Shown here: positions 11,973 through 21,864 of the stretch, piece after piece
Numbering within the stretch: position 1 is the first letter of the stretch
Layout of the letters: every line of letters starts with the position of its first letter
DNA from: Roseiconus nitratireducens
Lineage (GTDB): Bacteria; Planctomycetota; Planctomycetia; Pirellulales; Pirellulaceae
Assembly (NCBI RefSeq): GCF_008629675.1
Contig: NZ_VWOX01000004.1
Span: 62,001 to 126,000, forward strand
Length of the DNA: 64,000 nucleotides
Direction of reading: 5' to 3'
Notes under the pieces: generated by a model
Databases searched by the model: none
What the model was told of the DNA's origin: nothing
Seen by the model: only the letters and a program-made list of their open reading frames with translations
Program-made: the position numbers and the translations under genes

Positions 11973-13169
11973 CTATTCGCCGCCGATGATCGAGCCCCCA
12001 TCGGATTTCTTCCGCTTGGGTTTGAACGAGAACTCGCTGGTCTTGCGGCTCCGCGCGGTGCGGCGGGCCGTCACGTCGGCGCGACTTTCGGGGCGTCGCC
12101 CGGCTTTCTTCTTCTTGCTCGGGCGTTTCTTGCCAGGCCGGCCTCCGGAAACACGTTTGCCGCCGGCCACTTCTTCCTCCATCTCTTTGCGGCTGTGCTC
12201 GACGGCCAACCGCAACCGACGGACTTCGTCACGCGTCAACTCGCGATAGGCTCCGGCAGGAACATCGCCCAAACGCAGCGGTCCGATGGCGATCCGACGC
12301 AGCACCTGAACCTTGTGCCCCAACCGTGCCAGGATCCGCCGGATCTCCCGATTCTTGCCCTCGCGCAGGGTGATCTCCAACTCGGTCGCCCGGGCCCGCG
12401 CCTTCAAAATCTTCGCGCCTTCGACTTTGACAAACCCTTCGGCGATGTAGATCCCCTTGCGCATGTTCCGCATGGTTTCCGAATCGATCTTCCCGGCCAC
12501 CGTCACGCGGTAGACCTTTCGTACGCCGTACTTGGGATGCGCCAACTGCTGCGCCAGATCGCCGTCATTGGTCAGCAACATCAGCCCCTGGCTACTTTGA
12601 TCCAGCCGGCCGACCGGAAACACCCGCTCGCTGTTGGGCACCAGATCGATCACGCGGTTGCGACCACGGGGGTCTGAATTGGTACTCAACACACCGGTCG
12701 GCTTATTCACCGCGTAGTACACCAGCTTTTGGGGTCGCAACGGCACCCCGTCGACGCGGACCTTGCTGGACTGCGGATCCACCGTGGTTCCCAGCTTGGA
12801 CACGATCGCACCGTCCACCTCAACACGCCCTTCTTCGATCAGCGTTTCGCACTGGCGTCGGCTGCCGAAGCCGGCAGCGGCCAACAGCCGCTGCAACCGC
12901 TGTGGCTGGTCTCGGCTGGACCCGGTCTCGGACCGCCCGCCGACGCCGCCCGATTTGGAGGGCCGCGGTTTCTTCCCGGCGGACTTTCGCCCAGAGCTCT
13001 TGGCAGCCTTCACATCCGCCGGTTTGCTTTGCGAATCCTTGCCTTTGGATGCCCTGCCTTTCGCAACCTTGGCGGACCGCTTTGGCGGCCGCCCCCTGCC
13101 AGACGAAGCCGACTTGGAAGTCCCGCGGGTGGATCGGCGTGAGGTGGGCTTGGACGAACGACGCGGCAT
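11973..13169 (-). CDS. rluB: RsuA/RluB-family rRNA pseudouridine synthase with basic extensions
   Basis: Isomerises uridine to pseudouridine, probably in 23S rRNA. In the 398 residues an S4 RNA-binding domain spans about 88-150 (RLQRLLAAAGFGSRRQCETL). The catalytic core has YYAVNKPTGVLSTN, the active-site Asp in VGRLDQSSQGLMLLTNDG, and LREGKNREIRRILARLGH. Both ends are unusually long: about 85 N-terminal and about 70 C-terminal residues of Lys/Arg/Ser/Gly-rich low complexity, probably RNA-binding tails. RsuA, RluB, RluE and RluF share these motifs; the S4 domain and loop favour RluB. Confidence 0.9.
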   Translation of the reverse strand: MPRRSSKPTSRRSTRGTSKSASSGRGRPPKRSAKVAKGRASKGKDSQSKPADVKAAKSSGRKSAGKKPRPSKSGGVGGRSETGSSRDQPQRLQRLLAAAGFGSRRQCETLIEEGRVEVDGAIVSKLGTTVDPQSSKVRVDGVPLRPQKLVYYAVNKPTGVLSTNSDPRGRNRVIDLVPNSERVFPVGRLDQSSQGLMLLTNDGDLAQQLAHPKYGVRKVYRVTVAGKIDSETMRNMRKGIYIAEGFVKVEGAKILKARARATELEITLREGKNREIRRILARLGHKVQVLRRIAIGPLRLGDVPAGAYRELTRDEVRRLRLAVEHSRKEMEEEVAGGKRVSGGRPGKKRPSKKKKAGRRPESRADVTARRTARSRKTSEFSFKPKRKKSDGGSIIGGE

Positions 13170-13286
13170 GGTGGCTGATCAGGGATGGAGAAGAACCCGG
13201 GAAACGCCCCAAGCCTACCAAACCGATCAATTTGCGATAGTCAGAATCGTGATCACCGCAGTCGTGATCATCGCGGCGATCGGGCG

Positions 13287-14720
13287 TTACAGCAGGTGCT
13301 TGGCTTTGATGTCCAGATACTGGTTGACCAACGGAGCGGTCAATTCGTCTGGATACGTGTCGACCAACAGCACGCCCCGATGCTCCAGATCTTTCAGGAC
13401 TTGATCCCGCCAGACCAGGATGTCGGCGGCGGCGGCGGCACGGTACAGGTTCGCTTCGTCACCGCCGGGCGAGTCCGCCGCTTCGAACAACGTCCGATCA
13501 CGCATCAGAACGCCCAGCGGCAAGTGTTGGCCGTTGATGTTGCCCAAGTAGTCCGTCACGGCGGCCGCATTGACCTCGTCGATCACGTTGGTGGCCAGCA
13601 CGACCAGCGACCGCCGCTTGCAGTGGTTGGAAAGGTACAGAAACGCCTGGTCGTAGCGAGATTCGACCATCCGTGGAAACTGGTCAAACCCGGCGTGAAT
13701 CAGCCGGTTCATCTGACTGCGCCCGCCTCGGGGAGGAATGTAGGCGTGCACGCTGTCGGAAAAGCAAAGCATCCCCACCGCATCACCCTGGTGCAGGGCC
13801 ACGTAGGACATCATCAGGGCCGAGTTCAGTGCGTGGTCCAGCAACGAATAGCCGTCCCGGGTATTGGTCATCATCCGGCCGCAATCGAGCAGGAATATCA
13901 CACGCTGACTTTGATCACTCTGGAATTGCCGGACCGTCAGCTTGTTGCGTTTGGCCGTGCTTCGCCAATCGATGTGCCGGAAGTTGTCATCGCGGCTGTA
14001 GTCACGCAACCGCTCAAAGTCGCTGTCCTGTCCGATGCGACGTGTCCGCCGGACGCCGATCAAGCTCAGCCGGTTCGTTCGCGCGAGCAATGCGTAATCG
14101 GACAACTGCTTCATGTCCGGGTAGACATTCAATTCGCTGGGCAGCTCCAATCGGATCTGCCGCTCCCACAACCGAAAGGGGCTCAAAAAACGAAGGTACG
14201 CGTACTCCAATCGGAATGCTCCGCGTCGCCCCGGAGTCAACTTGCGGCGGAACGTGCTGCGGCCCATCGGCGGCAACCGCAGCGGGTGCTGCAACGGGGT
14301 CGCCTGGAATTCATCGGGCAGGTCGTCACGGACACTCCCTGACAACACCAGCGGCGTCCGGTTCTCGACCGTCAAAGTACTCTCAACCGGCACGCCCAAT
14401 GAACACGAGCGAACGATCTCCCGTGACACGTTGATGCCGCGGTTGGTTCCCAGGAACACGGAGATGAAGTCCACCGCCGCAATGATCAGCAGCAGACCGT
14501 CCAAAGCCAGCACCCAGATGAAGAGGGCAGGGTAGAAGATGGAAAACACGCTGCCCACGAGCGCCATCGCCAACCCGGCCACCCACAAGCGGGTCGGGTA
14601 CATGGCATATTTCCACGCGGCAATCCCCAGCGGCAATGCGAAAAACAGCAGGACCAACCAGGGAAGCTGCGTGTAGGCTTCAAACCGGTCCTGCGCGATC
14701 TGGCGAAAGGTGTCGTTCAT
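13287..14720 (-). CDS. DUF58 domain membrane protein (VWA-like)
   Basis: A 477-residue protein beginning MNDTFRQIAQDRFEAYTQLP, with two to three hydrophobic segments (about 20-75). An extracytoplasmic beta-rich region follows, then the DUF58 signature: GVRRTRRIGQDSDFERLRDY and the conserved DDNFRHIDWRSTAKRNKLTVR. A VWA-like fold opens with VIFLLDCGRMM. DUF58 proteins usually accompany a MoxR AAA ATPase and other VWA membrane proteins; none is next to it here. ATG 14720 was chosen because an upstream in-frame ATG (14783) adds a poorly conserved leader. The molecular role of the family is not established. Confidence 0.88.
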   Translation of the reverse strand: MNDTFRQIAQDRFEAYTQLPWLVLLFFALPLGIAAWKYAMYPTRLWVAGLAMALVGSVFSIFYPALFIWVLALDGLLLIIAAVDFISVFLGTNRGINVSREIVRSCSLGVPVESTLTVENRTPLVLSGSVRDDLPDEFQATPLQHPLRLPPMGRSTFRRKLTPGRRGAFRLEYAYLRFLSPFRLWERQIRLELPSELNVYPDMKQLSDYALLARTNRLSLIGVRRTRRIGQDSDFERLRDYSRDDNFRHIDWRSTAKRNKLTVRQFQSDQSQRVIFLLDCGRMMTNTRDGYSLLDHALNSALMMSYVALHQGDAVGMLCFSDSVHAYIPPRGGRSQMNRLIHAGFDQFPRMVESRYDQAFLYLSNHCKRRSLVVLATNVIDEVNAAAVTDYLGNINGQHLPLGVLMRDRTLFEAADSPGGDEANLYRAAAAADILVWRDQVLKDLEHRGVLLVDTYPDELTAPLVNQYLDIKAKHLL

Positions 14721-14883
14721 GCCCCCATGGTAACCGCCAGAACCGATGGCGGCATGCGGGCGGCGGGCCGATCCGCATGGCAAATCAGATTCCGACCGGC
14801 CGGCCCGCGCCGGACGGGCCGGTGAGCAAAAATCCCCAGTAAGCCAAGATCCGCTGTCGCCGCCTTCTCTCGACGGTAGAAGG

Positions 14884-14907
14884 CCACGCTCTGGCGGGCG
14901 TGGCTAC
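14884..14907. repeat. 24-bp hairpin repeat, copy A
   Basis: A short element, CCACGCTCTGGCGGGCGTGG followed by CTAC, whose CCACGC/GCGTGG arms form a hairpin. A near-identical copy, differing by one base, is at 30208-30231. It lies in the 234-bp gap between the DUF58 gene and the zinc peptidase gene, which holds nothing else I can name apart from GC-rich palindromes around 14790-14820. Confidence 0.7.
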
Positions 14908-14954
14908 ACGTTTTCAGGGTGCGACGTTTCGGTGTTCAACATGACGCCGTCCGG

Positions 14955-15632
14955 TCAGCGGCGATCTCCCATGAAGCGGAAGATGTAGTACGCCAGCGTC
15001 ATGATCGCCTGCAACGTCCCGGCGACGTACGTCAGGGCAGCGGCATTGAGCACCTTGGCAACAAACTGTTCTTCGTTGGCCGAAATCAAATTGGCTTCGA
15101 CCAGGTGGCGTCGGGCGCGGCGGCTGGCATCGAACTCCACCGGCAGGTTGATGACCTGGAACAGCACCACGCCGGCGAACAGGATGATGCCCACCAGCAA
15201 CAACGGTTTGAACTGAAAGATCAAACCGACCAGTGCCAGCGTGCCTCCGATGCTGCTGCCGAAATTTGCCGCGGGCACCGCCATGTTGCGAAAGATCAGC
15301 GGCGCGTAGCTTTTGGCGTCTTGAAAGGCATGCCCCGCCTCGTGGCAGGCAACCCCCAGGGCAGCCATGTTCCGCCCTCCGTAGACGTCAGAGCTCAGCC
15401 GGAGCATCTTTGCCCCCGGGTCGTAGTGATCGCTCAGGTGCCCAGGAACCTGCTCGATCCCCACCTGGTTGAGCCCTGCGGAATCCAACATTTGCCTGGC
15501 CGCCTGAGCCCCGCTCATCCGCGCCGGGACTTCGGACATGGATGCGAAGGTACTCTTGACCCGCCATTGGGCAAACAAGCCCAGCAGCAGCGGGGGGCCG
15601 ATGAACAGGAAGTACACCGGATCGAAGATCAT
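14955..15632 (-). CDS. Membrane zinc metallopeptidase, YugP family
   Basis: A 225-residue integral membrane protein of the Zn_peptidase_2 type. The HEAGH zinc-binding motif is at 97-101 (GVACHEAGHAFQ). The N-terminal hydrophobic segment is MIFDPVYFLFIGPPLLLGLF, a hairpin follows the active site (GTLALVGLIFQFKPLLLVGIILFAGVVLF), and a segment closes the protein (AAALTYVAGTLQAIMTLAYYIF). NLPVEFDASRRAR is the usual family block, with Glu a likely third metal ligand. The substrate is unknown. The length is close to that of B. subtilis YugP. Confidence 0.9.
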   Translation of the reverse strand: MIFDPVYFLFIGPPLLLGLFAQWRVKSTFASMSEVPARMSGAQAARQMLDSAGLNQVGIEQVPGHLSDHYDPGAKMLRLSSDVYGGRNMAALGVACHEAGHAFQDAKSYAPLIFRNMAVPAANFGSSIGGTLALVGLIFQFKPLLLVGIILFAGVVLFQVINLPVEFDASRRARRHLVEANLISANEEQFVAKVLNAAALTYVAGTLQAIMTLAYYIFRFMGDRR

Positions 15633-16484
15633 TGAAAACCCTTGTTTTAGGCGTTTAGAAGTTTGTTGAGGTGTTTAGGAGTCAGGTGCGGAAACCCTTG
15701 CAGCATTGGCAGAGAGATTTGCCAGCGGGGCAGGATGCAAGTCCCGCGCCACATTCATCCGGCAGATTCCTCTGGAAGCCATTCGCGATCCGCTTCCAAA
15801 GCTTGCCGGCCGACCGCGAGAATCACCGACCGCGAACACGACCCCGTCCCCAACCCTGGGTAGCTGAACATGGGTAACTGAGCATCGTTACCCGAACATG
15901 GGTAGCTGCCGTGACTCGACGGCGGACAGCCGCGGGCCGAACGAGCGTCAACCCCCGCGGTTTGCACCAACGCGTCGGGCCACACTGCCAAATTGACCCC
16001 GATTGCAACCGATTTCGATTTCGCGCGACGGGCTCCCGAACGCGGCAAACCCACCGAGCGGGGCGAATCTGATGGTCCGACCGATTCGGCCCCTGTTGCC
16101 CGGCGGGGAAATTCGCCAAGATACGTGGCTCTCGGTGCCGGCCCTTTCTGGCAACGGGAACCCCGCCTCCGCTGGCCCACGCCGGTTGGTGAATCGCGGA
16201 GCGAACTCCAGGCTCCGGCGGGACTTAGCCGATGTCGGGAGGCTTCCGCGGCGGCTGCCAGTCGGTATCTGGCACACCGTTTGCTTACCTGCCTGCGAAA
16301 CAACGAATCACTGTCATCCTGGCTTGGCCGGTCGGCCGCCGGGTGGCACCCGCATTGACCGTGGCGCGGCTGTCGGCCCCGATCCTCCCGACGAGAGCGA
16401 CTCGTTGGACAAGTCGGACCGCGCGGCAACCGCCAGACAATTTTCAATCCTTTCCCCGCATTATAGAAAAAGGTGCCCGCAACC
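15633..16484. other. 852-bp non-coding stretch upstream of groES
   Basis: No convincing gene was found; the open frames here lack a family look and are Arg/Pro/Ser-rich, as expected for GC-rich non-coding DNA. Around 15855-15916 there is a cluster of short copies of ATGGGTAGCTG / ATGGGTAACTG, one inverted (GTTACCC). The last 60 bp are AT-richer and carry the groES leader; the CCCCGCATTATAG run at 16454-16466 could hold a promoter -10 region. No CIRCE element (TTAGCACTC-N9-GAGTGCTAA) was found. Confidence 0.5.
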
Positions 16485-16802
16485 ATGGCGACTGCCACCA
16501 AGAAAAAGGCTAGCGTTCGTCTTCAACCGATCGGCGAACGAATCGTGGTCCAGCGTGAACAGAGCGAAGAGACGACCGCTGGGGGAATCGTGCTTCCCGA
16601 TTCCGCGAAAGAGAAGCCCGCCCGCGGAACCGTTGTCGCCGTCGGCAGCGGCAAACTTCTTGATGACGGATCCCGCAGCGAAAGCCAACTGAAGCAAGGC
16701 GATCACGTTCTGTTCAGCAGCTACGCCGGCGAAACCGTCGAGATCGACGACGTCGAGTACTTGCTGATGCGTGAAGACGACGTGTTGGCAGTCCTGGAGT
16801 AA
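16485..16802 (+). CDS. groS1: Co-chaperonin GroES (paralogue 1)
   Basis: Seven-subunit lid of the GroEL chaperonin. The 105-residue protein has [33 protein letters not shown] (the mobile loop follows the ERIVV strand), RGTVVAVGSGKLLDDG, GDHVLFSSYAGETVEID, and YLLMREDDVLAVLE. ATG 16485 is preceded by AAAAAGG at 16467-16473; a GTG at 16473 would overlap that site. groEL1 follows 68 bp downstream, giving the standard groES-groEL operon. Confidence 0.96.
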   Translation: MATATKKKASVRLQPIGERIVVQREQSEETTAGGIVLPDSAKEKPARGTVVAVGSGKLLDDGSRSESQLKQGDHVLFSSYAGETVEIDDVEYLLMREDDVLAVLE

Positions 16803-16858
16803 CCTCCAAGGACACTCTCCGCCACAGCCAACCACCCCTCTTACCCGTACAAATCTGA

Positions 16859-18487
<1,629 letters not shown>

Positions 18488-18532
18488 TCGCCCGTTGGCA
18501 ACGCTTCAGCCTCTGGAGCGACATTGAATTCA

Positions 18533-18568
18533 GGCCGTTTGACCGCTGGGTCAAGCGGCCTTTTTTTT
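18533..18568 (+). terminator. Rho-independent terminator of groES-groEL1
   Basis: A 12-bp stem GGCCGTTTGACC / GGTCAAGCGGCC (one G-T pair) with a 4-base loop is followed by eight T residues (18561-18568). It lies 46 bp after the groEL1 stop. Confidence 0.93.
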
Positions 18569-18719
18569 GACGCCCAGGTCAACCAGTGGTTCTTCGATTC
18601 TGGATTTGTGACCAGCGACGTTGTGTTTGGCCAATCGATTGATGCCATGCGCGGGGCTGTTTGGCCCGCGTGGAGGTCGTGCAGCTTTCCGAGCCAGAAA
18701 AAGACGTGCGTTTCTGAAA

Positions 18720-18864
18720 TTCACCCTCCCTCCGGGAGGGTCAAAGGCGAGGCACGAGCCTTTGGGGAGGGTGTCTTCTAGAACCCGCGGAAATCAATAG
18801 CGCCGGACGTGCCCTCCCCGCGTCGTCGCAAGCTCCTCCGCGACCCTCCCGGAGGGAGGGTGAA
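18720..18864. repeat. Dispersed TIR element, copy 2 (inverted orientation)
   Basis: Same element as at 11758-11903, read from the other end: it starts TTCACCCTCCCTCCGGGAGG, continues GGCGAGGCACGAGCCTTTGG, and ends CCTCCCGGAGGGAGGGTGAA, with the CGCGTCGTCGCAAGCTCCTC block on the right. It lies between convergent groEL1 and the PIG-L gene. A short degraded tail (CCTTGCGGGAGGGTGAAATA, about 18883-18902) follows, as if part of a second copy remained. The rest of the 452-bp gap (18488-18939) holds only the groEL1 terminator. Confidence 0.93.
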
Positions 18865-18939
18865 GAAAAGCTGCACGACCTCCTTGCGGGAGGGTGAAAT
18901 AACACGGCACGACCTCCTCGAGAGACGTGACGACTTGCC

Positions 18940-19707
18940 TCACTCGGCTTCGACGATCACGTCGGCCAACGCCTGACGCAGCGGGTCATCATCGGGTCCA
19001 CAAAAACCCCAGTGCAGATGCTTGCGCCATCCTTCGGCGTACTGAAATGTCCCGCTCATTCGCCCCACGTCGCCGCACAGGTCACGCATCGTTTTCAGAT
19101 AGCTGTCCATGCCCTGGCTTTCATCCAGCCATTCTTTCTGACTGGCGTGACACGCCAACGCCGCCTCCTTCTTTTCGATCAGTGACGTGTGGTCGACGTA
19201 GAAGTGCGGCACAACCAGTTCACCCAGCGGCGTGCGGTTGCCGACCGGCTGGGCGTGATAGACCGTCACCGGTTCAAAGTACGGCTCCACCGGCGGGTCA
19301 CTCTCCAAGTTCGGCATCCCATGAGAAAACGCGGCACTGACCGCCAACCGACAAGCGACCTCGTGATCTTCCATGTAGTCGATCGGCGAATGGGTGAGCA
19401 CCACGCTGGCCCTGGCTTGGCGAACGACCGCAGTGACTTTGGCCAGGTTTTCGAAAGTGTAGGAAGCCTGCATGTCCGGATAGATCGGCGGATAGAACTT
19501 TGCCCCCAGAACCTCACAAGCTTTCTTGGCTTCGTCCAGCCGCGTCATCGCACATTCGTCACGGTCCATCGTCGTGCTGCCGCGAGAGCCGTCGCACAGA
19601 TTGACATAGTGCAACTCCCAGCCCAGCTTGGCCAACTGCAACATCGTGCCGGCCATGCAGAATTCAATGTCATCGGGGTGCGCGGAAATGGCGAGAACGG
19701 ATGGCAT
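18940..19707 (-). CDS. PIG-L/LmbE-family deacetylase
   Basis: Zinc-dependent N-acetyl-sugar deacetylase fold of 255 residues. The start MPSVLAISAHPDDIEF places the metal motif AHPDD at 9-13; an in-frame start 31 codons upstream would precede a non-conserved leader. Other blocks are NLCDGSRGST, DEAKKACEVLGAKFYPP, and VVLTHSPIDYMEDHEVACRL with the third metal-ligand His. Substrates in this family include GlcNAc-PI, mycothiol and bacillithiol precursors, and chitobiose-like sugars; none can be chosen here. It is last in the minus-strand run that includes a sugar epimerase-like gene, which fits carbohydrate metabolism. Confidence 0.9.
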   Translation of the reverse strand: MPSVLAISAHPDDIEFCMAGTMLQLAKLGWELHYVNLCDGSRGSTTMDRDECAMTRLDEAKKACEVLGAKFYPPIYPDMQASYTFENLAKVTAVVRQARASVVLTHSPIDYMEDHEVACRLAVSAAFSHGMPNLESDPPVEPYFEPVTVYHAQPVGNRTPLGELVVPHFYVDHTSLIEKKEAALACHASQKEWLDESQGMDSYLKTMRDLCGDVGRMSGTFQYAEGWRKHLHWGFCGPDDDPLRQALADVIVEAE

Positions 19708-19860
19708 GCGGGTATTCCTTGTTTGTCGAGGGAGTACGAAAATCGATCCGGTCGGGTTGGCTGCGCGGCGGCAGTGGAAGGGAATCAGCAACGGCGCCAA
19801 GCAGGGCAGGGCAGAGCAGGGCGGTGCGGCCGAGACGCTCGGCGCTGTTCACAACCGGCG

Positions 19861-20271
19861 CTAGGACGGCTGAAAAATGGATCCCAGTGAACGATCGAAT
19901 TGGCCCCGCGTCAGCACCGTGGTGATGCCGGCCTGACGAGCCTTTTCCAACCGCGCCACCTGGACGTGAGGCCCGAAGGCCAAGACTTTCGCGCCCGGAC
20001 ACGCGGCGTGGCAGCGGTCAACCAGGCCCTCGACCGCCCCGCTGCGGGTGGCCAAGTCGACGATCACCCAGGCGATCCGCGGATCGTCCTCCGGCAACGT
20101 CCCACCCAGGTGAAACCGCAAACCCGCCTGCTGGGCGGCGGCGCGGACTCGCGAGGCGAACATCAAATCACCGGACAGAAAGACGACGCTGGCGGGTACC
20201 TCGGCATCGCCAGACGAATCGCCCGAGGTTTCGGGCGCGGCCGAACGGTCCGGCAGGGGAGCGTCGGTCAT
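19861..20271 (-). CDS. Receiver-like conserved protein
   Basis: A 136-residue protein with about 25 disordered N-terminal residues and then a CheY-like alternation: SVVFLSGDLMFASRVRAAAQQAG, WVIVDLATRSGAVEG, and VLAFGPHVQVARLEKARQAGITTVLTRGQF. The Asp in IVDL lies where receivers carry the phospho-acceptor. The usual acidic pair after strand 1 is replaced by Ser-Gly-Asp, and no conserved Lys follows strand 5, so it may be a degenerate receiver. The start overlaps the upstream stop by one base (TGATG), so it is translationally coupled to the epimerase-like gene. Function unknown. Confidence 0.65.
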   Translation of the reverse strand: MTDAPLPDRSAAPETSGDSSGDAEVPASVVFLSGDLMFASRVRAAAQQAGLRFHLGGTLPEDDPRIAWVIVDLATRSGAVEGLVDRCHAACPGAKVLAFGPHVQVARLEKARQAGITTVLTRGQFDRSLGSIFQPS

Positions 20272-21116
20272 CAGCGACGTTTTTCCATTTCGGACTTCAT
20301 GAACTGGAAACCTTCGCTGGCCAGCGTGATCTCATCGGAGAACATGCGGCGCCAAATTTTCGTGGCGGCAGCGATTTCCGGCAAGGCCAGCCCGAACGCT
20401 TCGATCACCAACCAGCCGTCGAAACCGCTCTTGGAGATCGCGTCGAAGTTCTCGTCCCAACGAATCGCGCCCTTCCCGGGCGTGCTCCGGTCATTTTCGC
20501 TGATGTGGATGTGAAACAACTTGTCGCCGCCGGCCATCACGGCATCGGTGACGCTCTTTTCTTCGATGTTGCTGTGGAAGGTGTCGTACATGATGCCGCA
20601 CGAGGGGTGATCCACTTCGCGGACAAATCGAGTCGAATCGGCGTGCGTGTTCAGCAGGTAACACTCGAAACGGTTCAGAGCTTCAACGCCCAATCGCACC
20701 CCCACGTTCCCGGCATGCTCAGCAACTTCCCGCATGCTTTCGACGCCCCATTTCCATTCTTCCTCGGTGGGTCCGGCCCCGCTGAAGAAACCGATCGCGG
20801 AGTGGTAGGGACCGACCAACGTTTCCACCCCGGCTTCGGCGCAAACATCCAGGGTCCGCTTGGTCAGTTCCACTCCCCGCTTCCGCACGGCGGGGTCGGG
20901 AGAGATCGGGTTGTCCTCTTCGCCACGAATGGTCACCCCGGTCCGCCCCAGACCGAGCGAATCCAAGTGTTTTCCGATGGCCGCATAATCCAGATCCAGA
21001 TTGAAGATCGGCAATTCGACCCCATCGAACCCAATTTCCTTCAATTGCTCGCACACCGGGAACATCTTCTCGGTGACTTCGCCGCTCCACAGCAGCAGAT
21101 TCATACCGTACTTCAT
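20271..21116 (-). CDS. Sugar phosphate isomerase/epimerase-like TIM barrel (tagatose 3-epimerase family)
   Basis: Xylose-isomerase-like TIM barrel of 281 residues. The N-terminus MKYGMNLLLWSGEVTE is typical of D-tagatose/D-psicose 3-epimerases. Expected metal ligands are visible: Glu in LGVEALNRFECY, Asp in GIMYDTFHSNIEE, His in LFHIHISENDRSTPGKG, and Glu in WLVIEAFG. Those four positions define the Mn-dependent ketose 3-epimerase site. Sugar specificity cannot be read. It is upstream of, and overlapping, the receiver-like gene and 12 bp downstream of the AcpH-like gene, so the three probably form one transcript. Confidence 0.85.
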   Translation of the reverse strand: MKYGMNLLLWSGEVTEKMFPVCEQLKEIGFDGVELPIFNLDLDYAAIGKHLDSLGLGRTGVTIRGEEDNPISPDPAVRKRGVELTKRTLDVCAEAGVETLVGPYHSAIGFFSGAGPTEEEWKWGVESMREVAEHAGNVGVRLGVEALNRFECYLLNTHADSTRFVREVDHPSCGIMYDTFHSNIEEKSVTDAVMAGGDKLFHIHISENDRSTPGKGAIRWDENFDAISKSGFDGWLVIEAFGLALPEIAAATKIWRRMFSDEITLASEGFQFMKSEMEKRR

Positions 21117-21128
21117 CGATCGTCGATC

Positions 21129-21806
21129 CTAGGGGATGGGAGGAAACGGGCTGGATCCGTCGGGCGGCGTGAGGAACCGCTCGCGACGTGATTCTACCAA
21201 CTCGCTGGCGATGGTCAGCCAGGGGAGGACACTGGGCGGCAACTCGTTCAGTCCCACCCGCCGCATGACCTGGTTCAACCGAAACAGCAACCGCTCGTGA
21301 TCGCCGTAGTCGTACAGAAAACGGGCCTCCACATAACGGCGGATCGTGGCCGCCAAGCGATCGGTCGGTCGCCCGGTGATTTCGTTGACGCACCGTTGAA
21401 TCAGCTCCGGTGATTCGGATTCCACCAACGCGTAATACCGCTCGCCCCACTCCGGCTGGTCCCGGATCCAAAACGAATCCAGCAAGACTTCGATCAGAAT
21501 GTGCCCGACAAACATCGGTCGAAATCCGGCATCGCCCGGCAGCCGCTCTCGCAGCTGGACCGCCAAAGTCAAATTGGTTTCGGCGAACGCCTGCGTGTTG
21601 TGAAACCAGCGGTCGTCACGGATGTGGTGCAAGATGCCCGCGGCCACCTGGCGAATTGCCGGATCGTCGGAATCCAACACAGCCGTGGCCATCCGCTCTC
21701 GGGCTCGGATCCGGCGATCCGTCACGCTCAACCAGTCCGGGACGGCGGTGCACACCGCGATCAGGGGATCATCCAGGTAGGGAATCGCGTGGCACAAAAA
21801 GTTCAT
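21129..21806 (-). CDS. Conserved hypothetical protein, AcpH-like N-terminus
   Basis: A 225-residue protein beginning MNFLCHAIPYLDDPLIAVCTAVPDWLS, which resembles the opening of ACP phosphodiesterase AcpH (MNFLAH...). It has His-rich conserved stretches AAGILHHIRDDRWFHNTQAF and RPMFVGHILIEVLLDSFWI. The spacing of His and Asp residues (HH..DD..FH) could form an HD-like metal site, as in AcpH. The match is distant, so the activity is not assigned. It is 12 bp upstream of the epimerase-like gene. Confidence 0.6.
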   Translation of the reverse strand: MNFLCHAIPYLDDPLIAVCTAVPDWLSVTDRRIRARERMATAVLDSDDPAIRQVAAGILHHIRDDRWFHNTQAFAETNLTLAVQLRERLPGDAGFRPMFVGHILIEVLLDSFWIRDQPEWGERYYALVESESPELIQRCVNEITGRPTDRLAATIRRYVEARFLYDYGDHERLLFRLNQVMRRVGLNELPPSVLPWLTIASELVESRRERFLTPPDGSSPFPPIP

Positions 21807-21864
21807 GCGATCTGTTGCCGGCGGCGGAAGTTTGCACGCGATCTTTCCGAAACGCGTGCGGCAA

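Noticed and set aside
16400..16484. CIRCE operator before groES
   Set aside because: No TTAGCACTC-N9-GAGTGCTAA or close variant is present.
15755..16501. 248-codon minus-strand frame upstream of groES
   Set aside because: Arg/Ser/Pro/Gly composition, overlaps the groES leader, no motif and no ribosome site.
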